The notes beneath the pieces were generated by a model. The model had not been told where the DNA came from. It was given only the letters and a program-made list of their open reading frames with translations, and ran no database searches. A DNA stretch of 64,000 nt from Pseudorhodobacter wandonensis (GTDB taxonomy: Bacteria; Pseudomonadota; Alphaproteobacteria; Rhodobacterales; Rhodobacteraceae): NCBI RefSeq assembly GCF_001202035.1, contig NZ_LGHT01000031.1:1-64000 (forward strand). Reading direction: 5' to 3'. The number at the start of each line of letters is the position of its first letter. Positions within the stretch are counted from its first letter, which is position 1. Made by a program: the position numbers and the translations under genes. This document shows, piece by piece, positions 36,044-45,716 of the stretch.

Positions 36044-36640
36044 TCAAAGCCCACCGCGGGCCCGTATCGCCTCGGCCACCCTATCGGCGTCATCCAGCGC
36101 CATCAAACTGATGGGCAGCACGATCCGCCAGTTAACCCGTTGCGCTGATCGCGCGCGCCATGCCTGCCCCAACTGCTGTGCTTTGTCCATCAAAACCGGT
36201 GTAAACCGGATTACCAGCGCAATGGCTACGGCCAGTACGCGGGGTTGCATACCCAGCCGCGCCAAAGGGGCTGCGGCGCGTTCGACTACAGCGATCATAT
36301 CATCGAGGCGGGTTGTCATCGTCACCAGATTTGCCAGCCCGACGGCAACCAGCATACGGGCACCGATCAGCAGCCCTGCCGCCCACTCGCCCAACCACAG
36401 ATGCCACAGGCCCAGCACCAGAAAAAACGGCCAGAGCGGGCGTAGCATTGCAGCACCGAACCGTGCAAAACCCAAGCCAAAGCTGAGGTATAGCAGCGCC
36501 AGCCCGACCGTTGCCGCCAGTACCATCCACAGGCTTTGCAGGCTGAACAGCCCCACACTCAGCCCCGCCAGCGCCGCGAGTTTCACGCCTGCGGGCACGC
36601 GGTGAAGCGGTGTTTCAAAGGGTGAGGTCAGTGTCAGCAT
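36044..36640 (-). CDS. bioN: ECF transporter transmembrane subunit BioN
   Basis: A 198-residue T component of the biotin ECF transporter, with several helices and two cytoplasmic coupling motifs of the Ala-Arg-Gly type (AWRARSAQR and AEAIRARGG). It couples ATP hydrolysis by BioM to BioY. ATG 36640 is preferred because GGGGG lies 9 bases upstream; ATG 36646 is right against it. It overlaps the end of bioM by 26 bases. Confidence 0.9.
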   Translation of the reverse strand: MLTLTSPFETPLHRVPAGVKLAALAGLSVGLFSLQSLWMVLAATVGLALLYLSFGLGFARFGAAMLRPLWPFFLVLGLWHLWLGEWAAGLLIGARMLVAVGLANLVTMTTRLDDMIAVVERAAAPLARLGMQPRVLAVAIALVIRFTPVLMDKAQQLGQAWRARSAQRVNWRIVLPISLMALDDADRVAEAIRARGGL

Positions 36641-37355
36641 CGACATCCCCCAAGCGCGCCATCGTCTCTGTAAACTCGGCCACGACCGGCCCGACAGGCC
36701 CATCGGCGCGCAAACGCCCGTTTTCCAGCCAGATCACGCGGTCATACCCAGCCAGCGCCTTTGGATCATGCGTGATCAAAACCAGCCGTTGCGGCAGCTT
36801 TGCCAGTTCGCGCCCCAGCCGCGCCTGCGTTGGCAGGTCGAGGCCGGCAAAGGGTTCATCCAGCAAGATCGTTTGCGGCTTCATCGCCAGAACTGCCAGC
36901 AGGCATAGAAAATGCCGCTGCCCTTGCGACAGGGCCGTTACGGGTTCGGGTTCCCAATGGCTGCGGCCGTGATGGGCCAGTAAGGCCCGGACTTGCGCTG
37001 TAGCCTGTGTTTTATCCAGCCCTTGCTGACGCAGGCCAAAGGCCAGTTCTTCGCCGACAGTCGGAAAGATGATCTGATGGTCGGGGTTTTGAAACAGGAT
37101 GCCGATTCGCGCCAGCATGGCCTTGCGGTCGGATGCCGGGGCGACGCCGCCGATCTGAACCTCGCCGGTTGTCGGGGCGATCAAGCCGGCCACCAGCCGC
37201 AGAAAGGTCGATTTGCCAGAGCCATTGCGCCCGATAATTCCGATCCGCTGCTCGGTGAGGGACAGGGTCAAACCGGACAGAATGGTCCGCCCTGCAACCG
37301 CATAGCCGGCATCTTTCAGATTTAGGCTGCTGTTGTTGGGCAGGGGTGGGGGCAT
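36615..37355 (-). CDS. bioM: ECF transporter ATPase BioM
   Basis: A 246-residue ABC ATPase: Walker A GRNGSGKST, Q loop FQNPDHQII, Walker B TILLDEPFAGLD and switch His in LITHD. The signature is ALSQGQRH rather than LSGGQ. Together with bioN and bioY it makes a dedicated BioMNY importer as in Rhodobacter capsulatus. The start is uncertain: ATG 37355 is most plausible but has no clear ribosome site; a TTG at 37370 is possible. Confidence 0.88.
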   Translation of the reverse strand: MPPPLPNNSSLNLKDAGYAVAGRTILSGLTLSLTEQRIGIIGRNGSGKSTFLRLVAGLIAPTTGEVQIGGVAPASDRKAMLARIGILFQNPDHQIIFPTVGEELAFGLRQQGLDKTQATAQVRALLAHHGRSHWEPEPVTALSQGQRHFLCLLAVLAMKPQTILLDEPFAGLDLPTQARLGRELAKLPQRLVLITHDPKALAGYDRVIWLENGRLRADGPVGPVVAEFTETMARLGDVDADTDLTL

Positions 37356-37423
37356 GAACTTTTCGGCCAATCAGGGATTTGCCGCGCTTTTAGCGGGTTC
37401 AGGCGGGGCTGCCAAGCCAACAG

Positions 37424-37458
37424 AAAAAGCCGGATCGCCCGCAGGGGGCAAATCCGGC
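37424..37458 (-). terminator. Terminator of the lipoprotein gene
   Basis: GCCGGAT (37429-37435) and ATCCGGC (37452-37458) pair, with inner GCCC/GGGC. On the minus strand the stem is followed by TTTTT (37428-37424). Confidence 0.75.
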
Positions 37459-37504
37459 CAGTACTGGCACATGGATATGACGTCAGAGCCAGCGCAGGGG
37501 TGGT

Positions 37505-37765
37505 TTAGCAGGCAGCGATGAACCGCTGGCCACGGCTGTCACGATAGTAGCACTTATTGTTGCCCGGTGCCGTGCCGATCAGGGTCGAGGCTGCGACACC
37601 TGCGGCGGCCCCCAATGCGGCACCGGCTAGGCGGTCTTCCTTGCTTGAAATGGCAGCGCCGAGAACCCCGCCCGCGACAGCACCGGCTGCGGCGTTCTGG
37701 TTTGCGGTTTGACACCCTGCAAGAGCAAGGGCCGCGACTGGAGCGATAAAGAGCAGCTTGTTCAT
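37505..37765 (-). CDS. Small glycine-zipper lipoprotein
   Basis: An 86-residue protein. The lipobox is LALAGC, so the mature chain starts at Cys18 with a lipid anchor. The middle is a Gly/Ala-rich zipper (GAVAGGVLGAA, GAALGAAAGVAAS), which in this group inserts in or lines the outer membrane. The last 16 residues hold KCYYRDSRGQRF and a C-terminal Cys. Single gene with its own terminator. Function unknown. Confidence 0.8.
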   Translation of the reverse strand: MNKLLFIAPVAALALAGCQTANQNAAAGAVAGGVLGAAISSKEDRLAGAALGAAAGVAASTLIGTAPGNNKCYYRDSRGQRFIAAC

Positions 37766-37865
37766 GGTAACCTCACGTATGTTGTTTCACCGGGTTAACC
37801 TGTCAGGCGGAAAATGGTTCCCGCCTGTATGACGTTTTTTTGCGGGCCAATTGCCAGCGCAACAA

Positions 37866-37891
37866 AAAAGGGGACCCAAAGGCCCCCTTTT
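37866..37891 (-). terminator. gabT terminator
   Basis: AAAAGGGGACC (37866-37876) pairs with GGCCCCCTTTT (37881-37891) with one mismatch. T runs lie on both sides, so it can act both ways; on the minus strand TTTTTT follows. Confidence 0.75.
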
Positions 37892-37908
37892 GCAGATGAT
37901 TGACGGCC

Positions 37909-39186
37909 TCAGACCTTGCGAGCGGCTGCGACGGATGCTTCGAGGATGTCCATCGCTTCGGCGAAATGGTCATCCGGAATGGTGATCGGGGCGAGGAAGC
38001 GGATGACGTTGCCGTAGACGCCACAGGTCAGCAGGATCAGGTTGCGCTTTAGCGCCTCTTGACGGACGCGATTGGTGAAATCGGCATCCGGTTCCTGAGT
38101 GTTCGGGTTACCGAATTCAACAGCGACCATAAAGCCGGGGCCGCGAATGTCGATCACCTCGGGGGTGGTGGAGCGGATGGATTCCAGCTTTTGGCGCAGG
38201 CGGCTGCCCAATTCATTCGCGCGGTCGCAGAGCTTTTCTTCCTCGATCACATCCAGCACGGCATGTGCAGCGGCGATGCCAAGCGGGTTGCCGGCATAGG
38301 TGCCACCCAAACCACCGGGGCGGGCGGCATCCATCAGATCGGCGCGGCCGGTCACGGCGGCCAGCGGCAAGCCACCTGCAAGGCCTTTGGCCATGCAGGT
38401 CATATCGGCGGATACGTCATAGCCGTCCATCGCGAACATCGTGCCGGTGCGGGCAAAGCCTGTTTGCACCTCATCCGCGATCATGACGATTCCATGCTCG
38501 TTACAGAATGCCCGCAGGCTGCGCAGCAGATCTGGTGGCGCGGGGTAAAAGCCGCCTTCGCCCTGAACAGGTTCAAAGATGATGGCGGCCACGCGGTCGG
38601 GGTCGAGATCGGATTTGAACAGCTTGTTCAGCGATGACATTGCATCGGCAGTGGAAATGCCATGCACATCTTGCGGGAAGGGCACGTGATAAACATCAGG
38701 CATCATCGCGCCAAAGCCCTTTTTATAGGGTTCAACCTTGCCGGTCAGCGACATGCCCATGAATGTACGGCCATGGAAGGCCCCGCCAAAAGCGATAATC
38801 GCAGGGCGGCCCGTGGCAATACGTGCAACCTTGATCGCATTTTCAACGGCTTCGGCACCTGTGGTCACAAAGATGGTTTTCTTGGCAAAATCGCCGGGAA
38901 CCAGATTGTTCAGCCGCTCGGCCAAACGGATGTAGGGCTCATATGGCAAGACCTGATGGCAGGTATGGGTGAAGCGGCCCAATTGTTCGGTCACGGCGGC
39001 CATAACCTTGGGGTGGCAATGGCCGGTGTTGACCACCGCAATACCTGCCGCAAAGTCGATATAGCGGTTGCCCTCGATATCCCAGATTTCCGAGTTCAGT
39101 GCCCGTTCGGCATAGATCTGCGTCATCATGCCCACGCCGCGCGAAATCGCCTCGTCCCGGCGCTTGGCCACTTCTGCATTCAACAT
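37909..39186 (-). CDS. gabT: 4-aminobutyrate aminotransferase GabT
   Basis: A 425-residue class III PLP aminotransferase. The PLP lysine is in CMAKGLAGGLP, with the Asp of MIADEVQTG and the TTGAEAVENAIK phosphate loop. Family role: GABA plus 2-oxoglutarate to succinate semialdehyde and glutamate. No gabD is next to it here. The upstream region (39187-39386) carries several repeats and palindromes that may bind a regulator. Acetylornithine aminotransferase is a less likely alternative. Confidence 0.88.
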   Translation of the reverse strand: MLNAEVAKRRDEAISRGVGMMTQIYAERALNSEIWDIEGNRYIDFAAGIAVVNTGHCHPKVMAAVTEQLGRFTHTCHQVLPYEPYIRLAERLNNLVPGDFAKKTIFVTTGAEAVENAIKVARIATGRPAIIAFGGAFHGRTFMGMSLTGKVEPYKKGFGAMMPDVYHVPFPQDVHGISTADAMSSLNKLFKSDLDPDRVAAIIFEPVQGEGGFYPAPPDLLRSLRAFCNEHGIVMIADEVQTGFARTGTMFAMDGYDVSADMTCMAKGLAGGLPLAAVTGRADLMDAARPGGLGGTYAGNPLGIAAAHAVLDVIEEEKLCDRANELGSRLRQKLESIRSTTPEVIDIRGPGFMVAVEFGNPNTQEPDADFTNRVRQEALKRNLILLTCGVYGNVIRFLAPITIPDDHFAEAMDILEASVAAARKV

Positions 39187-39284
39187 TGTCGTTACCCCGA
39201 ATTAAGTTTGGGGGATTTGACCTTTTTTTAGGCGCCGCTTCAACCAGTCTTTATTGCCCGAGCGTCAGTGTTAGCGTTAGCATG

Positions 39285-39377
39285 CACCGGCGCGGCAGAA
39301 AATTTCAGTATTTTGCTGAATTGCGGCGGAAAATTCTGACTTTTGGCATAAAAGCACGAATATTCGTAGAATATTCG
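39285..39377. promoter_or_regulatory. Repeat-rich region upstream of gabT
   Basis: Contents: a GGCGCGGCAGAAAA motif (39289-39302), near-repeated as GCGGCGGAAAATTC at about 39323; a TTCAG/CTGAA dyad at 39304-39320; and the 10-bp palindrome CGAATATTCG (39357-39366), repeated as GAATATTCG (39369-39377). The last pair reaches close to the end of the gene upstream. Regulator unknown. Confidence 0.35.
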
Positions 39378-39386
39378 AGGTGCGGG

Positions 39387-39797
39387 TCAGGCTTCGCCGC
39401 CTTTTATCAGGCGATCCGCCTTTTTGCGCACCAAAACCGAGCGCAAATCATGCATCGCCATAAGTAGTGAATCGGTCACCTGATCCAACTGTGCATCGCT
39501 TGCACGGGTTTGGACCCATTGTGCAGTCAGATTCATATGGTCAATCGCGCGCAAGATGTCATCTACCTCGCGCGCGGCCAGTTGATGGGTGCGGTGTGTA
39601 ATCCAGCCTTGGATTTCGGTTATATCCTCGGGGGTTAGCTTGCGCTCGCCGTGGGGTTTTACCTCACCATTGCGGATGTTGATGGTGGCGATCTGGTCCA
39701 TTTCAATCCGGCGCTGGCGGTTTTCGGACTCTATCCGAAACACCAGCGCCCCGTTATCACGGATTCGAAAATAATATTCCGGCAGATCGCCCGCCAT
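39387..39797 (-). CDS. Conserved hypothetical protein
   Basis: A 136-residue protein without signal peptide or membrane segment. The first 50 residues look like beta strands (YYFRIRDNGALVFRI...IATINIRNGEVKPHG); the rest is helical. I recall similar proteins in Rhodobacteraceae but no function. It lies 12 bases after aspA-like aminotransferase aatA on the same strand, so it is probably co-transcribed with it. Confidence 0.65.
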   Translation of the reverse strand: MAGDLPEYYFRIRDNGALVFRIESENRQRRIEMDQIATINIRNGEVKPHGERKLTPEDITEIQGWITHRTHQLAAREVDDILRAIDHMNLTAQWVQTRASDAQLDQVTDSLLMAMHDLRSVLVRKKADRLIKGGEA

Positions 39798-39809
39798 ATT
39801 GCCCCCTGT

Positions 39810-41102
<1,293 letters not shown>

Positions 41103-41134
41103 TCAAGCACTAAGCAGGCTTTAGGAGAGTAACA

Positions 41135-41530
41135 ATGCCGGATATGGACCAAACAGGATGGTATAGCGCCGAGGCGGCAACTTTTGGTGACCGTCTGGCT
41201 GGCGCACGTGAGGCAGCGAACCTGACGCCCGAGGCGCTGGCGCGCAATCTGGGCGTAAAGCTGGTAACAATCCAGAACTGGGAAAACGATCACTCTGAGC
41301 CGCGCGCGAACAAGCTGCAAATGCTGTCGGGGTTGTTGAACGTCTCGATGCGGTGGCTGTTGACGGGCGAAGGCGAAGGGATTGAAAGCCCGGTGTCGGC
41401 AACCGGCGACGACCTGCAAAAGGCGCTGATCGATCTGGCGCGGATGCGGGCACAGGCGCTTGCCTTGTCGCAAGATATGGGCCATCTGGAAAAACGGTTG
41501 CGTGGCTTGATGCGTGAGGTGGTGCTGTGA
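41135..41530 (+). CDS. XRE-family helix-turn-helix regulator
   Basis: A 131-residue protein. A Cro/CI-type helix-turn-helix lies at about 20-75 (LTPEALARNLGVKLVTIQNWEN) and the C-terminal part is helical, probably a dimer surface. TAGGAGAG precedes the ATG. Its stop overlaps the GTG start of sdhE, so they are co-translated. Targets are unknown; a link to succinate dehydrogenase or flavin status is inference from the overlap. The gene is divergent from aatA. Confidence 0.8.
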   Translation: MPDMDQTGWYSAEAATFGDRLAGAREAANLTPEALARNLGVKLVTIQNWENDHSEPRANKLQMLSGLLNVSMRWLLTGEGEGIESPVSATGDDLQKALIDLARMRAQALALSQDMGHLEKRLRGLMREVVL

Positions 41531-41814
41531 TCGAAACGCAGGTTGAGAATGAAGCGGCGGATGCGCGGCTGAAGCGCATGAAGATGCGGTCGTGGCGGCG
41601 CGGCACCAAAGAAATGGATATGGTTCTTGGCCCTTATGCCGATGCGCATCTGGCGGGCATGGCCCCTGAACAGCTTGATCTTTATGACCAATTGCTGCGC
41701 GAAAACGATCAGGATTTACTGCCTTGGGTTCTGGGGCAGGCCAATGCGCCCGAAGCGTTGGGTGGTTTGATTGCCGAGATTGGCCAGTTTGCCCGCACCC
41801 GTCTTCAACGTTGA
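41527..41814 (+). CDS. sdhE: Succinate dehydrogenase flavin-insertion factor SdhE
   Basis: A 95-residue member of the SdhE/Sdh5 family. The RGxxE motif is intact in SWRRGTKEMDMVLG, which contacts the flavoprotein subunit during covalent FAD attachment. Start is GTG 41527, overlapping the regulator stop as GTGA. No sdh structural genes are in the window. Confidence 0.88.
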   Translation: MIETQVENEAADARLKRMKMRSWRRGTKEMDMVLGPYADAHLAGMAPEQLDLYDQLLRENDQDLLPWVLGQANAPEALGGLIAEIGQFARTRLQR

Positions 41815-41920
41815 TTGAACGATTTTTTCGCAAAATTCGTGATGAAACTGGCGCGAGTTTACGGAATGTTTTTGTTTTGTGCCGATTCTGCCCCTATCAA
41901 TTCCATGGGCGGAGACGACA

Positions 41921-42418
41921 ATGACACTACACACTCAATTGCTGGACGGATCGCAAAAGGCGCTCATGGCCAGTTATCTGGAAAGCCTTGCGCTGGTTGA
42001 GCGGCTGCACCGATTGCTGCTTGATGTTGTGAAGGACGAATTTGAACGCGTTGGAATCCTTGAGATAAATTCGGTTCAAGCACTGCTGCTGTTCAACATT
42101 GGCGAGAATGAGGTCACCGCGGGTGAGCTGAAATCACGCGGTTATTATCAGGGTTCTAACGTCAGCTATAACCTGAAAAAACTGGTTGAGCTGGGGTATA
42201 TGCACCACCAGAGGTCTGAAATCGATCGTCGCTCGGTCCGCGTGCGCCTGACTGAAAAGGGCCGTAACGTGCGGGGTTTGCTGAATGAGCTGTTCGCGCG
42301 CCACACCGAGGGCTTTGAGGCGCGGGGGATCATCAATGCCGCTGGGATGGAAGATATCAATCAGTCGCTAAAGCGGATGGAGCGGTATTGGGCCGATCAG
42401 ATCAGGTATATTTACTAG
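41921..42418 (+). CDS. ldtR: MarR-family regulator, LdtR-like
   Basis: A 165-residue MarR-type protein. The winged helix is visible (TAGELKSRGYYQGSNVSYNLKKLVELGYMHHQR), preceded by a long helix. The SRGYYQGSNVSYNLKKL region fits the LdtR group of alphaproteobacteria, which controls L,D-transpeptidases and stress genes; this name is from memory. Start 41921 has GGAGACGA upstream. It is convergent with kpsC with one base between the stops. Confidence 0.7.
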   Translation: MTLHTQLLDGSQKALMASYLESLALVERLHRLLLDVVKDEFERVGILEINSVQALLLFNIGENEVTAGELKSRGYYQGSNVSYNLKKLVELGYMHHQRSEIDRRSVRVRLTEKGRNVRGLLNELFARHTEGFEARGIINAAGMEDINQSLKRMERYWADQIRYIY

Positions 42419-42419
42419 G

Positions 42420-44489
42420 CTATCGCCGCCAGAGCGCGGAATGACTGGCAAACCGCCCTTGCAGTTTCGCAAGCAGACGGCCGACTAGGCCGGGGCGCGG
42501 AATGTCACCGCTTTGCAGCCGCGCGACGGCGATTTCGGGCGGGCAGGGCAGTTTGCTGACCGGGTCGTAATAGCGCGGATAGGCAATCAGCGTGGCGTGA
42601 ACAAGGCTTTCCAGATTGGGCCGGAATTGGGCCGGGTCATCTGGGTTTTGGAACCGCCGGGCAGGGATTGGGCCAAGATCGGTGGTCAGGCCCCAGCCGG
42701 CATAAAAGGGCGCGCCAAGGCAGGTGACAGGTTTTCCGCGGATCAGGGCCTCAAACCCAAGTAATGAGGTCATGGTCCACACTTCATCTACGGCGTCCAA
42801 CAGCGCCACAGGATCGGTGTTTGACGCAATATGCTGAACCAAAGATGTCAGGCTGGCCGGATCCAGTTTGCCCGGCCGCAACCCTGCCTCGACATCAGGG
42901 TGGGGCTTGTAGATCAGCACGGCATTCGGGTTCGCCTGTCGTGCAGCCTGAATAAGCCCAAGATTGCTGCGCACAGCACCGGCCCCAAGCCGGATAGAGG
43001 CATCATCTTCGACTTGGCCGGGAACCAAAATCCGGTGGCCCGGCGGCAAAACGGGCAGACCCGCGCCGCCGAGATTGTATTTCGACAAGCGGCTTTGAAT
43101 GATGGCATTCATTAGCCGTCGCGCGCGGGCTTCGCCGCCCGGGGGGCAGGGGCAGGCGATAAGGCGTTCTAGCCTGCTTTCATGGCTGGGGTCATAGTAA
43201 ATTCCCAGATCATCGGTGACAAGGCTGAGAGGGGGCACCAATGCAGCGCCCAAGCCGCGCGAGCGCAAGAAGCCATCTTCAACGCGGTAAACCGTTGTGG
43301 ATGCGGCGGTATTTGTGATTTGGGGGTGCGCGCTCGCTGCCCAAACCAACAGGCTTTTGCCGCTGTTCTTTGCCAGTGCCATGGCTGCTTCTGTCTTTGC
43401 GGCAAAGTGCAACGGGGTATAGCGGCCAAAAAATTGTTGCAGCCGACCGCGTTTCCATAACCGCATGCCGAGCGCGATATGGCCCGCGTGATCCTCGCGG
43501 AAAGCGCGGGTTTCGGCCTCTAGCTGGTCAACCGCCTGTTCAAAACTGCACAAGCGGTCTTGGCATGGGTCATACCATGTGGGTGCAAGGATCATCGCGG
43601 CAGCAAAAAGTTGTTCGGCGGTCAGGCGGCGGCTGCGGCGGGATGTCGTGATTTCATCGTCAGACACCCCCCAGCCGGCATAAAAGGGCAGACCAAAGAC
43701 GCGCGGCCGGTGCCCGGCCAGAATGGCCTCAAACCCCATTTGCGAAGAGACGGTGTAAACAGCGGCGGCACCTGCAAGCAGCGCCCAAGGCGAGAGAGGG
43801 GTGGTGAGCAGGTCATGCCCGGCATCGGGGCCGAAATGGCCGGACCGCAACCCGAGGTTGGTTTCGGGATGGGATTTAATGACGATGCGTTTGCCGGGAT
43901 GCTCGGCTTTGGCGGTTGCCAGCATGCGCTGGAATACATCTTTGGTCGCGCCCGAAAACCTCAGCGACGCATCTCCTTTGGTCTGATCGATCAGCAAAAC
44001 ATAGCCCGGCGCCGGGCAAGCGTGGCCGACTGCATGCATGTTGTATTTAGATAGGTCGAGGGCCTTTAGGCGGGCAATTCCGGTGGATGCACGGGCCAAA
44101 AGGTTCGGATTGTCCAAGTCGGCGCTTTGAAGAAGGACCTCTAGTTCCGAAGGGCAGCTGCCGTCAAAATGCACGCCGACCGTGTCGATCATCAAACCAA
44201 TCGGGGCATCGCCTATACGACCCGGTCGGACGGAACGCAAAAAGGCATCCTCAACCCTGACCAGTTGCGACCCCCGCCATGATGCGATTTTTTCACCGCG
44301 TCCTGCAAAGGGGCTGCGGCCCCAAACGGCAATGCTATCGGCGCGGGCGGGCAGGCCGAGGGTCAAATCATATCCCGCAAGCTGCAAGATGCGCCGCAGC
44401 CGAGGGGCGCGCGCAAAGCCGGCGTTGAAATAGTAAAGCCGCCGGAGAGCGTTTCCGGCGGCTTTGGGTTTGAAGGTTTCTACCGTCAT
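42420..44489 (-). CDS. kpsC: Capsule beta-Kdo glycosyltransferase KpsC
   Basis: A 689-residue protein built of two similar halves. Each has a WGRSPFAGRGE / WAASAHPQ-type start, VRVEDAFLRS or YRVEDGFLRSRG, a KSHPE / KPHPD motif and a FGLPFYAGWG / LGAPFYAGWG motif. This is the dual-module KpsC, which with KpsS builds the poly-Kdo linker joining capsular polysaccharide to lipid. It acts at the cytoplasmic face. The start at 44489 is 8 bases after the exporter gene stop. Confidence 0.92.
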   Translation of the reverse strand: MTVETFKPKAAGNALRRLYYFNAGFARAPRLRRILQLAGYDLTLGLPARADSIAVWGRSPFAGRGEKIASWRGSQLVRVEDAFLRSVRPGRIGDAPIGLMIDTVGVHFDGSCPSELEVLLQSADLDNPNLLARASTGIARLKALDLSKYNMHAVGHACPAPGYVLLIDQTKGDASLRFSGATKDVFQRMLATAKAEHPGKRIVIKSHPETNLGLRSGHFGPDAGHDLLTTPLSPWALLAGAAAVYTVSSQMGFEAILAGHRPRVFGLPFYAGWGVSDDEITTSRRSRRLTAEQLFAAAMILAPTWYDPCQDRLCSFEQAVDQLEAETRAFREDHAGHIALGMRLWKRGRLQQFFGRYTPLHFAAKTEAAMALAKNSGKSLLVWAASAHPQITNTAASTTVYRVEDGFLRSRGLGAALVPPLSLVTDDLGIYYDPSHESRLERLIACPCPPGGEARARRLMNAIIQSRLSKYNLGGAGLPVLPPGHRILVPGQVEDDASIRLGAGAVRSNLGLIQAARQANPNAVLIYKPHPDVEAGLRPGKLDPASLTSLVQHIASNTDPVALLDAVDEVWTMTSLLGFEALIRGKPVTCLGAPFYAGWGLTTDLGPIPARRFQNPDDPAQFRPNLESLVHATLIAYPRYYDPVSKLPCPPEIAVARLQSGDIPRPGLVGRLLAKLQGRFASHSALWRR

Positions 44490-44496
44490 CAGGTGG

Positions 44497-45630
44497 TTAA
44501 TTTGTTGAAGTTCTGAGGTTGGATGCGGCGCTGGTTGTTCCCGAAACGGCCGTGATGGTTTTTTGCCATTGCACAAACGGCGCTTCGGTGACGTAAACCG
44601 TATCGCCGTCGCGGATCAGGAAGTCGCGTGCTTCGAACATGCCGGTGGGCTGGGTGAGGTCGAGCACATAGACCATGCGTTGATCGCCTGTCAGGTCCGA
44701 GCGGCCGAGCACGGAATTCGCGATCTCGGCAGGTTCATTGCGGAACACGAACACACCTGTCGGATCGGCGAGGGTGGTATTCAGGCCGCCAACCTGCGCA
44801 ATCGCCTCAATCGCCGACAAGGTTTGGGTTTCAAACGGAACGCGGTTTTGCGTGCCTGTTGCGCCCAATGCGACGAAAGCACGTGTATCTCTTTCAACAA
44901 CGATGCGATCACCGGCCCGCAATGCAATATCGAGGGCAGGGTTGGAATACAGATCTTCTAGCCAGATTTTTCCGGTTTTGCTGCCGCGTGTTACGCGAAC
45001 AACGGCGACTGCAGGTTCAATCGCCACACCACCGGCACGCGCGATCATGGCTGTCAGCGTGCGGGTCGGGCGTTCGATCGGAAAGACACCTTGGCCGCCG
45101 ACCATGCCGGAAACCGAAACGGTCGAACCATCGCCGGCCACACGCTGCACGGTGACTTGCGGGTCAGGTGTCTGGGTGTCAAGCTTGCGGGTGATGGCGC
45201 GGCGCAGCCCTTCGGGGGATTGGCCCGCAGCTTTGATCCGGCCGGCGTAGGGGATAAAGATATAGCCTGATCCATCGACTTGTACCTGATCCAGCACCGA
45301 GACGCGCTGGCCCGTATTGCCGAGCAACGGGTCATCCTTGACGTTTTCAAACACCGACAGCGCCAGCGTATCACCAGGTGAAATCGTATCCGAGCCGATA
45401 ACGCCCGCATTGCGGAAATCTGATCCAAAGCCGAGCGCGGGGGTCACGGCGGTGGCGCGCGTTACACGGCTGTTGACCGACACGATGAACGCATCGCCTT
45501 CTTTCAGCACAGAGCCTGCATAGATTTCTTTTTTGGTCGGGCCGGAGCGCGGCATGCCGCAAGCGGCCAGAGCCGTAAATAGAATAACAAGGGCCAAGCC
45601 TTTGGCCCCTTTTGATACCGATCGCTTCAC
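44497..45630 (-). CDS. Outer-membrane polysaccharide export lipoprotein (Wza/KpsD family)
   Basis: A 377-residue lipoprotein with lipobox ALAAC (about residues 20-24). Domains: the Poly_export region (ISPGDTLALSVFE...VDGSGYIFIPYAGRI) and two SLBB domains (VSVSGMVGGQGVFP; FVALGATGTQNRVPF). It forms the channel through which capsule reaches the surface. The start is GTG 45630, with AAGGAG 8 bases upstream. It lies between kpsS and kpsC in a minus-strand cluster, but kpsM/T/E are not in the window. Confidence 0.9.
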   Translation of the reverse strand: MKRSVSKGAKGLALVILFTALAACGMPRSGPTKKEIYAGSVLKEGDAFIVSVNSRVTRATAVTPALGFGSDFRNAGVIGSDTISPGDTLALSVFENVKDDPLLGNTGQRVSVLDQVQVDGSGYIFIPYAGRIKAAGQSPEGLRRAITRKLDTQTPDPQVTVQRVAGDGSTVSVSGMVGGQGVFPIERPTRTLTAMIARAGGVAIEPAVAVVRVTRGSKTGKIWLEDLYSNPALDIALRAGDRIVVERDTRAFVALGATGTQNRVPFETQTLSAIEAIAQVGGLNTTLADPTGVFVFRNEPAEIANSVLGRSDLTGDQRMVYVLDLTQPTGMFEARDFLIRDGDTVYVTEAPFVQWQKTITAVSGTTSAASNLRTSTN

Positions 45631-45716
45631 TGCCCGGGCTCCTTTTTTGGATACTGCCTCAGAATTTTTTTACAAGGCTACACAGGCGCGGCAGAAAACT
45701 CCAGCTTTCCAGCGCG
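45631..45716 (-). promoter_or_regulatory. Control region of the kps exporter gene
   Basis: An 86-base gap between kpsS and the exporter gene. It contains a motif at 45681-45704 that matches 21 of 24 bases of a motif upstream of gabT (39285-39308), with shared core GGCGCGGCAGAAAA. A T-rich run lies at 45664-45671. Confidence 0.35.
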
